From NCBI GenBank assembly GCA_024114885.1, contig CP099423.1:806001-870000 (forward strand): a stretch of 64,000 bases of DNA, given 5' to 3'. The notes beneath the pieces are model-generated. The model saw nothing but the letters and a program-made list of their open reading frames with translations, did not search any database and was not told the origin of the DNA. Source of the stretch: Septoria linicola (lineage: Eukaryota; Ascomycota; Dothideomycetes; Mycosphaerellales; Mycosphaerellaceae). The translations under genes were made by a program, and so were the position numbers. Positions within the stretch are counted from its first letter, which is position 1. Each line of letters opens with the position of its first letter. Below, piece after piece: positions 1 to 9,112 of the stretch.

Positions 1-3000
1 AGTACAAGTACGGGGCCATGTCAAATTTGGTCTTGCAGGCCGATAGACGATTTGTGTCGCGAAGAGGCGACGATGCCACCGGAGATCCTGAGTCACTCGC
101 TGGCAAAATCAACCTGGGAGAAATGGGCTCGAGAACAGCGCGAGAAACGGCTCCAGTCTCTGCAGCGACAAACGAAGGCGCAAAGAAGAGGAAGAGGACA
201 GAACCTGTGCAAAGCTCGCGGCAGGCTGGAATTTTGAGCGCACAGGACATGAACATCGAAGGCCTACGATATCGACCGCGAACAGCTGCGACCAAGGACG
301 TGTACGATTTGATCTCTTCGAACGTGGCGCAGAAAATGGGTGGCGATTACGGTCTGGCTATCACAGCTTCTGCCACGGATACGATTCTTGAATACCTCAA
401 GGATGATGGCCTGAAGGACTTCGACAAGAAGAAGGAAATCGACGATATCCTGGGCATCACTCTTTCGAGCAAAGAGTTTAATCAGCTTGTCAACCTTGGC
501 AAGAAAATTACAGATTACGATGCGCAGGATGACGACCAGGAAATGGGCGATGGTAATGCTGACGAGGCCGATATGGATGAGCAACAAGGCGTCGCTGTTG
601 ACTTTGGCGACGAGTCCGAAGATGAAGACGTCAACCAGACATTCGAAGTGCGGGACGAGAACGAAGAGTCAGAAGATGAGTTGGCTATGGGCACAGAAGA
701 GGCTGCAGAAGATGGCGCGGGTCCGCCTCCTGACGCCGAGGGTGGCGACGAGGAAGACGACGATGGCATGGTCATCGAAAGTCGACCTCGGCGGTCAGGA
801 AAGGAAGAGAAGGATCCGAACTTTGTGGCTGCACATGAAATTGATGCATATTGGCTACAGCGGCACATTGGAGACATCTACGATGACGCACATATCCAAG
901 CAGAGAAGACGAAAGAGGCCGAGTCGATAATGTCTGGTACCGACGAGTCAGGCGAAGAGCGGCCTCTGGGGCAAGTCGAGAACGATCTTATGGAGCTGTT
1001 TGACTACGAGCACCATGAGCTTGTTGGTAAGCTTGTGAAGAACAGAGACAAGATTGTGTGGGTAACGAGGTGGCGAAGGGTGGCAGAAGACGAAGAGTCG
1101 CGCGTCATTGTCGAGAAGGAGATGGTCAACGCTGGTCATGCCAGCATCCTGAAAGAGCTTCGCGGTCGTGAGGAGGGAACAGGCAAGCCGAAGATGCAGG
1201 TTAAACTTGATCCAATGCAACTCGATGCGAAGCTTGAGGTGAAGGACGAGGAGGAGGTCAAGAAGGAGGGCATCGTCGGTGGTCTACAACCTCGAAAGAC
1301 GCTGAACTTGGAGGACCTCAAATTCGACCAGGGCAACCACTTAATGACCAATCAGAATGTGCGATTACCTCAAGGCTCGACAAAACGTACGTTCAAGGGT
1401 TACGAGGAGATTCATGTTCCGGCACCAAAGCGAAAGCAGGTTCCGGGTGAGCGACCTCTAATCAAGCTGGACGAACTTCCTGCTTGGGCACGACCTGGTT
1501 TCGGTTCGAACCCATCTCTCAACCGCATTCAGACCGAATGCCACGACTCCGCGTTCCTGGGCGATGGCAACATGCTTATATGCGCTCCAACTGGTTCTGG
1601 TAAAACGAACGTAGCTATGCTGACAATGCTCCGCGAAATTGGCAAGCATCGGGACCCAGCCACCGGGCGAATCAACCTGGACTCGTTCAAGATCATATAC
1701 ATCGCGCCTCTGAAGGCTTTGGTACAGGAACAAGTCGGAAACTTTGGCAAGCGTTTGGAGTCTTATGGCATCAAGGTGTCTGAGCTGACTGGTGATCGTC
1801 AACTCACAAAGCAACAAATTGCCGAGACGAATGTCATTGTCACTACGCCTGAGAAGTGGGATGTCATCACGCGCAAGGCTACAGACACCAGCTATACGAA
1901 CCTCGTCCGCTTGATCTGTATCGATGAGATCCATCTGTTGCACGACGATCGTGGCCCAGTTCTGGAGAGCATTGTTGCCCGCACAATTCGCCGAACTGAG
2001 CAGACTGGTGATCCGGTGCGTATCGTTGGTCTGTCAGCCACTCTCCCTAACTACCGTGATGTCGCATCGTTCCTCCGAGTCGACGTGGCAAAGGACCTGT
2101 ACCACTTCGACGGAACCTTCCGACCTTGTCCACTCAAGCAGGAGTTCATTGGTGTTACCGAGAAGAAGGCGATCAAGCAGCTCAAGACCATGAACGATGT
2201 CTGTTACACTAAGGTGCTGGAGCAAGTCGGCCAGAACAAGAATCAAATGCTCATCTTCGTTCATTCGCGAAAAGAGACCGCAAAGACTGCCAAGTACATT
2301 CGTGACAAGGCTCTTGAGCTTGACACGATTGGACAGATCCTTCGTACAGATGCTGCCTCTCGAGAAATCTTGCGCGAGGAAGCTGACACCTGCCAAAATG
2401 CCGAGCTCAAGGACGTCCTGCCTTATGGTTTCGGTATCCACCATGCTGGTATGAGCAGAGCAGACAGAACAGCAGTCGAGGATCTCTTCGCCGATGGTGC
2501 CATTCAAGTACTTGTCTGTACCGCTACCCTCGCCTGGGGTGTCAACTTGCCAGCTCACACTGTCATTATCAAAGGCACGCAGATCTACTCGCCTGAGAAG
2601 GGCTCGTGGGTAGAACTGAGTCCTCAAGATGTGCTGCAAATGCTTGGTCGTGCTGGTCGTCCGCAATACGACACGTATGGCGAGGGTATCATCATCACCA
2701 CGCAAGCTGAAATACAGTATTATCTGTCCCTCCTCAATCAGCAGCTGCCAATTGAGTCGCAGTTCGTCTCGCGGCTGGCGGACAACCTCAACGCAGAGAT
2801 TGTGCTCGGCAATGTGCGAACGAGAGACGAAGGTGTCGAATGGCTGAGCTACACATACCTTTTCGTTCGTATGCTGCGATCGCCTGCACTGTATCAAGTC
2901 GGCGCAGACTACGACGAAGACGAGATTCTCGAGCAGAAGCGTGTCGACTTAATACACTCGGCCGCTGTTGTGCTCGAGAAGGCAAGCCTGATCGCCTACG

Positions 3001-6000
3001 ACAAGAAGAGCGGACGTCTGCAAAGCAAAGACCTGGGCCGTGTTGCAAGTCACTACTACATCACGCATAACAGTATGTTGACTTACAACATGCACATCCA
3101 GCCATCTGTCAGCCCAATTGAGCTCTTTAGAGTATTTGCGCTCAGTGATGAGTTCAAGTACATCCCAGTCCGACAGGATGAGAAGCTGGAACTGGCCAAG
3201 CTGCTTGGAAGAGTGCCTATTCCTGTCAAGGAGACAATCGACGAGCCTCAGTGCAAGATCAACGTGCTTCTGCAAGCATATGTCAGCAGACTGAAGCTCG
3301 AAGGTCTGGCTCTCATGGCGGATCTTGTCTACGTTACACAGTCTGCCGGTCGTATCCTGCGCGCCATGTTTGAGATCGCGTTGAAGAAGGGTTGGTCGCA
3401 GGTAGCAAAGGATGCGCTGGATCTGTGCAAGATGGCAGAGAAGCGCATGTGGCCTACCATGACTCCTCTTCGTCAGTTCTCAGAATGTCCACCGGACATC
3501 ATCAGGAAGGCGGAGCGTATGGACGTACCCTGGCAGAGCTACTTTGACCTCGACCCACCTCGGATGGGTGAGCTTCTTGGTATGCCCAAGCAGGGTCGCC
3601 AGGTGTGCAACTTGGTTGCCAAGTTTCCCCGACTTGACATCCAGGCACAGTGCCAGCCCATCACTCGCAGTATGCTCCGCGTGGAACTGACGATCACACC
3701 CAAGTTTGAGTGGGATGACAACGTTCACGGCCGAGCAGAGAACTGGTGGATCATGGTGGAGGACTGTGATGGTGAGGAGATCTTGTTCCACGATCAGTTC
3801 CTCCTGCGCAAGGACTACGCCGAAGCTGAGATGAACGAGCACATCGTTGAGTTCACTGTGCCAATCTCAGAGCCAATGCCGCCGAACTACTTCATCTCTG
3901 TCATCAGTGACAGATGGATGCACGCTGAGAGCAAGCTCACACTGTCTTTCCAGAAGTTGGCTCTGCCGGAGAAGTTCCCAGCACACACACAGCTCCTTGA
4001 CATGCAGCCACTTACTGTCGAACAGCTCAAGAGAAACGAGTACATCAGCTTGTACTCTGACCTTTCGCAGTTCAACAAGATCCAAACGCAGACTTTCGAC
4101 GCGCTGTTCCGATCTGATGAGAACGTGTTTGTCGGAGCGCCGACAGGAAGCGGAAAGACTGTTTGCGCCGAGTTTGCGCTCTTGCGGCACTTCACGAAAG
4201 CCGATGGCGGCAAGGCAGTGTACATTGCGCCGTTCCAGCAACAGGTCGATGCGAGACATGAAGCATGGAACAAGACTCTTGGGCCTCTCGCCGGCGGTAA
4301 GACCATCGTGAAGCTCACTGGTGAGACGACTGGCGACCTCAAGCTCCTTGCTGAGGGAGACCTCATTCTTGCCACACCCGCGCAATGGGATATGATGTCC
4401 CGCCAATGGCAGCGAAGGAAGAATGTACAGAACGTCGAGCTTGTCATTGCCGACGATCTGCACATGCTTGGCGGTCACGGTGGCTACACGTACGAAGCAG
4501 TCATTTCCCGAACACAGGCGATCAAGGTACAGCTCGAGAACAATCTCCGCACTATAGGCCTGAGTGTATCGCTCTCCAACGCCAAAGACATCGGCGAGTG
4601 GATTGGCTGCAGCAAGCGTACGATCTTCAACTTCAGCCCTAACAACCGCCCTCTGCCGCTGAACCTGCACTTGCAGACGTTCAACATCCCTCACTTCCCA
4701 TCGCTGATGCTCGCGATGACAAAGCCGACTTTCCAGGCCATCTTGCAGTATGCTCCAGAGAAGCCAGCAATGGTATTCGTCCCAAGCAGAAAGCAAGTGC
4801 GCGCGACAGCACAAGATCTTCTCGCCGCATGTATCGCAGCTGATGATGAGGATCGCTTCCTGCATACCGAGGCCGAGCAGCTTGCACCAATCTTGGGCAA
4901 GGTCAAGGAGAAGACTCTCGCTGAGTCGCTGTCGCACGGCATTGCTTACTACCACGAGGCGTTGAGCGACTCGGACAAGCGCATTGCTACGTCGCTATAT
5001 AAGCAAGGAGCTGTGCAGCTTCTTATCGTTTCGCGGGACTGCTGCTGGGAGATTCAACCCACAGCACACCTGGTTATCGTGATGGGTACGCAGTTCTTCG
5101 AGGGTCGCGAGCACCGTTACATTGACTACCCAATCGCCGAAGTGCTGCAGATGTTTGGCAAAGCTGGGCGACCTGGCGAAGATAAGGATGCACGAGGCGT
5201 GCTCATGTGCCCTGACACCAAGCGGGCATACTACAAGAAGTTCTTGGGAGAGGCTCTGCCGATCGAGAGTCAGCTGCTATCGTACCTACACGATGCGTTT
5301 GTCACAGAGATCAGCACGAAGACCATCGAAAGCACCCAAGATGCCGTGGACTGGACGACGTACACCTATCTATACCGAAGACTGCTTGCAAACCCCAGCT
5401 TTTACGGTCTTACGGATACAACGCACGATGGCCTCAGCGCATATCTCTCCGAGCAAGTTGAGCAGACGTTGAAGGACTTGTCGGACGCCAAGATCATCGA
5501 GATTGACGAGGATGAAGACACGATCACGCCGCTCAACGCAGCTATGATTGCTGCCTACTACAACATCTCATTCATCACGATGCAGACATTACTGTTGTCG
5601 CTGAAGCGAGGCACGAAGCTGAAGGGTATCCTGGAGATCGTCACAGCTGCGACAGAATTCGAAGACATCCAGATCCGCCGCCATGAAGAGCACATTTTAT
5701 CGCGCATCTACGATCGCGTGCCTGTGAAGCTCGGCGAGGCCAACTTTGAGTCGCCACACTTCAAGTCGTTCGTCCTGCTGCAAGCGCACTTCTCGAGGAT
5801 GCAACTACCTGCGGACATGGCCAAGGATCAGGAGATCATTCTTCGCAAAGTGCTCAGCATTCTGAGCGCTTGTGTTGATGTTCTGTCGTCGGAAGGTCAT
5901 CTCAATGCCATGAATGCCATGGAAATAAGTCAAATGGTTGTACAAGCTATGTGGGATCGCGACTCGCCACTTAAGCAAATCCCACACTTCGAAGATGAAA

Positions 6001-6551
6001 AGATCGAAGTCTGTAGTAAGCTCGGCATCAAGGATGTTGTCGAGTTTCAAGATGCCATGGACCCCGATGAGTTCCCCGACCACAAGAAGCTCATGGATGG
6101 CCTTGGCTTCAGCAACGCCCAACTCGCTGACGCCGCCCGCTTCATCAACGACAGGTATCCTAACGTGGAGCTTGAATTCGAGCTCGAAGATCCAGAGAAC
6201 GTCGCTTCTGGTCAACCTTCTTACGTGAAGGTATCCATCACCCGCCAACTCGAAGAGGATGAGGAGCCCAGCCTCGCCGTTCACGCACCCTTCTACCCCG
6301 CCGAGAAGACGGAGAACTGGTGGCTTGTTGTGGGTGAGGAAAGCTCACGAAATCTCCTTGCGATCAAGAGGGTCACTATTGTGAGAGAGCTCAAGACGAA
6401 GTTGGAGATTGTAATTCCTACACCTGGGAAACATGAGCTGACATTGTTCCTCATGAGTGATAGTTATGTTGGTGTGGATCAAGCTCCTACATTTGAGGTA
6501 GATGCTGCTGAGGGGATGGAGGAAGATGATGAGGATGAGGATGAAGAATAG
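1..6551 (+). CDS. BRR2: Pre-mRNA splicing helicase BRR2 (U5 snRNP), 5' partial
   Basis: Ski2-like RNA helicase that unwinds U4/U6 during spliceosome activation, acting in the nucleus in U5 snRNP. An ATG at 18 opens 2177 codons, but the frame stays open to base 1 and reads YKYGA just before MSNLVLQADRR. That is the usual Brr2 N-terminal context, so the true start is upstream of the window. Order (numbered from the ATG at 18): N-terminal region, acidic linker about 165-255, first helicase cassette with Walker A APTGSGKT near 522, DEIH near 634, SATLPNY, QMLGRAGRPQYD, Sec63 unit, then a second cassette with APTGSGKT near 1372. The second cassette is degenerate as in the family: DDLH, SVSLSNA in place of SAT, QMFGKAGRP. 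It ends in a second Sec63 unit and an acidic tail. No intron is visible. An AATATAAA-like signal follows the stop near 6588. Identity is secure. Confidence 0.97.
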   Translation, partial: YKYGAMSNLVLQADRRFVSRRGDDATGDPESLAGKINLGEMGSRTARETAPVSAATNEGAKKRKRTEPVQSSRQAGILSAQDMNIEGLRYRPRTAATKDVYDLISSNVAQKMGGDYGLAITASATDTILEYLKDDGLKDFDKKKEIDDILGITLSSKEFNQLVNLGKKITDYDAQDDDQEMGDGNADEADMDEQQGVAVDFGDESEDEDVNQTFEVRDENEESEDELAMGTEEAAEDGAGPPPDAEGGDEEDDDGMVIESRPRRSGKEEKDPNFVAAHEIDAYWLQRHIGDIYDDAHIQAEKTKEAESIMSGTDESGEERPLGQVENDLMELFDYEHHELVGKLVKNRDKIVWVTRWRRVAEDEESRVIVEKEMVNAGHASILKELRGREEGTGKPKMQVKLDPMQLDAKLEVKDEEEVKKEGIVGGLQPRKTLNLEDLKFDQGNHLMTNQNVRLPQGSTKRTFKGYEEIHVPAPKRKQVPGERPLIKLDELPAWARPGFGSNPSLNRIQTECHDSAFLGDGNMLICAPTGSGKTNVAMLTMLREIGKHRDPATGRINLDSFKIIYIAPLKALVQEQVGNFGKRLESYGIKVSELTGDRQLTKQQIAETNVIVTTPEKWDVITRKATDTSYTNLVRLICIDEIHLLHDDRGPVLESIVARTIRRTEQTGDPVRIVGLSATLPNYRDVASFLRVDVAKDLYHFDGTFRPCPLKQEFIGVTEKKAIKQLKTMNDVCYTKVLEQVGQNKNQMLIFVHSRKETAKTAKYIRDKALELDTIGQILRTDAASREILREEADTCQNAELKDVLPYGFGIHHAGMSRADRTAVEDLFADGAIQVLVCTATLAWGVNLPAHTVIIKGTQIYSPEKGSWVELSPQDVLQMLGRAGRPQYDTYGEGIIITTQAEIQYYLSLLNQQLPIESQFVSRLADNLNAEIVLGNVRTRDEGVEWLSYTYLFVRMLRSPALYQVGADYDEDEILEQKRVDLIHSAAVVLEKASLIAYDKKSGRLQSKDLGRVASHYYITHNSMLTYNMHIQPSVSPIELFRVFALSDEFKYIPVRQDEKLELAKLLGRVPIPVKETIDEPQCKINVLLQAYVSRLKLEGLALMADLVYVTQSAGRILRAMFEIALKKGWSQVAKDALDLCKMAEKRMWPTMTPLRQFSECPPDIIRKAERMDVPWQSYFDLDPPRMGELLGMPKQGRQVCNLVAKFPRLDIQAQCQPITRSMLRVELTITPKFEWDDNVHGRAENWWIMVEDCDGEEILFHDQFLLRKDYAEAEMNEHIVEFTVPISEPMPPNYFISVISDRWMHAESKLTLSFQKLALPEKFPAHTQLLDMQPLTVEQLKRNEYISLYSDLSQFNKIQTQTFDALFRSDENVFVGAPTGSGKTVCAEFALLRHFTKADGGKAVYIAPFQQQVDARHEAWNKTLGPLAGGKTIVKLTGETTGDLKLLAEGDLILATPAQWDMMSRQWQRRKNVQNVELVIADDLHMLGGHGGYTYEAVISRTQAIKVQLENNLRTIGLSVSLSNAKDIGEWIGCSKRTIFNFSPNNRPLPLNLHLQTFNIPHFPSLMLAMTKPTFQAILQYAPEKPAMVFVPSRKQVRATAQDLLAACIAADDEDRFLHTEAEQLAPILGKVKEKTLAESLSHGIAYYHEALSDSDKRIATSLYKQGAVQLLIVSRDCCWEIQPTAHLVIVMGTQFFEGREHRYIDYPIAEVLQMFGKAGRPGEDKDARGVLMCPDTKRAYYKKFLGEALPIESQLLSYLHDAFVTEISTKTIESTQDAVDWTTYTYLYRRLLANPSFYGLTDTTHDGLSAYLSEQVEQTLKDLSDAKIIEIDEDEDTITPLNAAMIAAYYNISFITMQTLLLSLKRGTKLKGILEIVTAATEFEDIQIRRHEEHILSRIYDRVPVKLGEANFESPHFKSFVLLQAHFSRMQLPADMAKDQEIILRKVLSILSACVDVLSSEGHLNAMNAMEISQMVVQAMWDRDSPLKQIPHFEDEKIEVCSKLGIKDVVEFQDAMDPDEFPDHKKLMDGLGFSNAQLADAARFINDRYPNVELEFELEDPENVASGQPSYVKVSITRQLEEDEEPSLAVHAPFYPAEKTENWWLVVGEESSRNLLAIKRVTIVRELKTKLEIVIPTPGKHELTLFLMSDSYVGVDQAPTFEVDAAEGMEEDDEDEDEE

Positions 6552-6839
6552 AGCATGTTTGCGAGGTTAGAACTTTTGTAGGAGATGAATATAAAGATCT
6601 CCCCACGACATTGCTTTCGCCAATCCGGTTGCTTCTGCTTCCAGTAGGAAGTCTGGTCTCTACGCCACGTCTTTCGTTCTTGCCGGATCGAGTGAAGCAT
6701 GACCTACTTGGCGATGCTGATCATTTGACAGGTTCGAGCTGTGCGAAGGGAATGTGCATAGAGCTAGTGGTGGCCTTCAGATGCGCCGTTACATTGCTCG
6801 AGGTGGTGTAGAAGAGAAGTGCGAGGATAGAGTCATAAG

Positions 6840-7251
6840 ATGAGACGTCGCTCTTTTTGCTACTGCAGTGACACTACAGTCGATACTGCCTGCAGATTCG
6901 TTCGTCATAGAACGGCAGGCTCACTCATCAATATCCTCTGGTCTTCAATTATCCTGGCAGCCTCATTGGCCTCACTTTCCCTTGCGATGCCATACGATGA
7001 TCCTTATCCAGCCGAGCCACAATGTCCGAAAGGCACGTTCTTCTGTCCTCCAGATGGATGCATTCCATATTTCTCGAATAAAGCTCGTCGTTGCAGTCCG
7101 TGAGTAAGAACCTCCTGTCGCTCAGGGTGATGACTGACGATGTTGTAGACCGATCAATGAGGTTTGTCCCGAAGGCACTTTCGAGTGCAATGGAGGCTGC
7201 GTGCCAGAGGGAGGTGCGGCTTGCATGGAAGCATGGGTCGATTGTCTGTAG
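6840..7251 (+). CDS. Small secreted cysteine-rich protein (effector-like), one intron
   Basis: Two exons, 6840-7099 and 7149-7251, joined over a 49-nt GTGAGT...TAG intron give 120 residues. A hydrophobic stretch (about 31-49, ending SLASLSLA) looks like a signal-peptide core followed by a small-residue cleavage site. However, about 30 residues precede it, so the true start or a 5' intron may differ; an internal ATG at 6987 would remove the signal entirely. The mature part is short and has nine Cys. It contains the same unit twice: CPKGTFFC-PPDGCIP in exon 1 and CPEGTFEC-NGGCVP in exon 2. I recognise no named family. Secretion and an apoplastic or host-facing role are inferences from size, Cys content and the hydrophobic N-terminus. 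Confidence 0.55.
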
Positions 7252-8466
7252 GGGCCACGAGTAGATGATTGTACATGCTTATCAGACGTTGTAACAGACT
7301 TCTACCACTTGTCGCGTACAGATACACACACATACTGCATACGTACGCGATAGACGTTACTCACGCTTGCAAACTACTGTCTTTCCACATTCATCACCGG
7401 CAAAACAGAGTGCTAGTTCGTGGTTTCTCTTCGGACACGTCGCTCTTGGAGTCAGGCTTGGAGCTGGAGGTACTGAAATTCGAGCGGCCGCCGCTATCAT
7501 TATACCACGATGTCGAGGCACAAGTGAGAAAAGCTTTTTGGTATGTTGACCGGAGTGTGGTGTCCGAGGACATGATCCGGACGGCGGCTTATAGAGGCTC
7601 ATTGGATCCTTTGCTCGACAAGGCGGAAGAGGCTCTCAGATCATTCACAGAGCTTTAAACTTAGCAAGCAGTACATCAGAACTCCATGTCTCGCGGAATA
7701 GCTGCCGTTGTCTTCCACTATCTTGTTGGTATGGGGATTTCCTACAGACGTCGTATATGTAGAGTGGCGAGGCGAGACCAAAGCCAATTTGGCCGCTTTT
7801 ATCAATGATCAGTTCGAAGAGGTGGCATTATGAGATGAACATCTGCGTATTGCAAAAGATATAGGAAGCAGAATCAGGATTGAAAAGGCGTGCTACTTCG
7901 ACGTCTTCTCCACACAGCCTCGTCTCGAGACATTGGTCGCTCCACGATTTCCCCAAAACAGCATTCCGGCTGAAAGCTCTCTCAGCTCTCAGCTTCCCTT
8001 TGCCTCTTCCCCTCTCGCAGCAAGTATTGGCGGCGTGAGATCACCCGCTTTGCCCAGTTTTGACTTTCAGAGGCGCTTCATTGAACCGGCGAGCTCTCGT
8101 TGGCCGCACCAGATGCCGATGATGGAGTCACAAAGACGTATAAAGATCACTTGGGGGACCTCAGTCCAGTCCGCCTCTTTTCGCCAAACCATTGTCAATC
8201 ATAATACAAGCACAGCGCGAGTTTGGAGTAAACAAGAACCGAGTAATTGGAAACGAGAAGGCACTGTACTGGGCAATCCTCAAGATCCGGAAAACTATCA
8301 CTCCAAGACGAAAAGCGAAGGAATTCCACGAAGACAGGACTATCAACGGAAGCCCACTGCTGAAGAAGGAAAAGAAGACAAGAAGAAGTCTGTCGCTGCG
8401 AACAGATACCAGGACGAGTACGACACGAGCCAGCTTTAAGGCCACTCCTCTAGAGCACGTGAAATC
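7252..8466. other. Intergenic, with one doubtful 128-codon frame
   Basis: No recognisable gene. A plus-strand frame from an ATG at 7275 to 7658 reads 128 codons; its second half (ending about LDKAEEALRSFTEL) looks more protein-like than the first, so it could be a 3' exon or chance. A further open stretch at 7933-8439 overlaps the leader of the RpiB-like gene, is Ser/Arg/Lys-rich and is probably noncoding. Confidence 0.4.
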
Positions 8467-8958
8467 ATGTCCCAATCCTCCGGCCTCCGCATAGCCATGG
8501 GCGCTGACGAAGCCGGCTGCGGCTACAAGAACAAAATCAAAGCCGATCTCGAAGCCGACCCGCGCGTCGCCAAAGTCATCGACGTAGGCGTCGACTCCTC
8601 CGACGACAAGACCGCCTACCCTCACCCCGCCGTCGATGCGGCGAAGCTCATCACCAGTGGCGAAGCCGATCGCGCTCTGCTCATATGCGGCACAGGATTG
8701 GGAGTCGCGATCAGTGCGAACAAAGTGCCTGGCGTGAGAGCTGTGACGGCACATGATAGTTTTAGTGTGGAGAGGGCGGTTTTGAGTAATGATGCACAAG
8801 TGCTGTGCATGGGTGAAAGAGTGATTGGTTTGGAGTTGGCGAGGAGGTTGGCGAAAGAGTGGGTTGGGTATACGTTTGATCCGAAGAGTGCGAGTGCGGC
8901 TAAGGTTGATGCTATTATGGAGCATGAGAAGAAGAACTTTGCGCAGTTGGCGAAGTGA
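8467..8958 (+). CDS. RpiB/LacAB-type sugar-phosphate isomerase
   Basis: Single-exon, 163 residues, the usual length of the family. RpiB-type enzymes interconvert aldose and ketose phosphates (ribose-5-P/ribulose-5-P; fungal and bacterial relatives act on tetrose phosphates). Visible motifs: N-terminal GADEAG (many family members have GxDHAG, so Glu stands in the His position), the catalytic-Cys loop LICGTGLGVAISANK near residues 76-90, the phosphate-binding stretch AHDSFSVERAVLSND, and CMGERVIG. The Cys form, not the Glu form of mycobacteria, is present. Most yeasts use RpiA for the pentose pathway, so a catabolic role on a minor sugar phosphate is likely. No partner gene lies beside it; LEU1 converges 154 nt downstream. 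The family assignment is firm, the substrate is not known. Confidence 0.9.
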   Translation: MSQSSGLRIAMGADEAGCGYKNKIKADLEADPRVAKVIDVGVDSSDDKTAYPHPAVDAAKLITSGEADRALLICGTGLGVAISANKVPGVRAVTAHDSFSVERAVLSNDAQVLCMGERVIGLELARRLAKEWVGYTFDPKSASAAKVDAIMEHEKKNFAQLAK

Positions 8959-9112
8959 GAGCTGGGAACCACATGGTCGGTCAGGGTATGAAGTTGGTGT
9001 AGATGACATGAGACATGAAAAGCATAATTCGTTGTGTAAAAGTGCACGTTGCAGTGGCATACATTTTTCGCTAAGGTCATCACATTCAATAGCTACGCTG
9101 AGCTGATGGCGT

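Noticed and set aside
2034..2897. 287-codon minus-strand frame inside BRR2
   Set aside because: Same kind of antisense shadow; it overlaps helicase motifs on the plus strand.
3867..4955. 362-codon minus-strand frame inside BRR2
   Set aside because: Antisense shadow of a long GC-rich coding exon; Leu/Arg/Val-rich, no domain, and BRR2 coding on the other strand is certain.
6700..6790. Possible tRNA B-box (GGTTCGAGCT) near 6731
   Set aside because: No matching A-box, acceptor stem or anticodon arm could be folded around it.
8161..9060. 299-codon minus-strand frame over the RpiB-like gene
   Set aside because: Antisense shadow; the plus-strand frame has the catalytic-Cys motif and family length.
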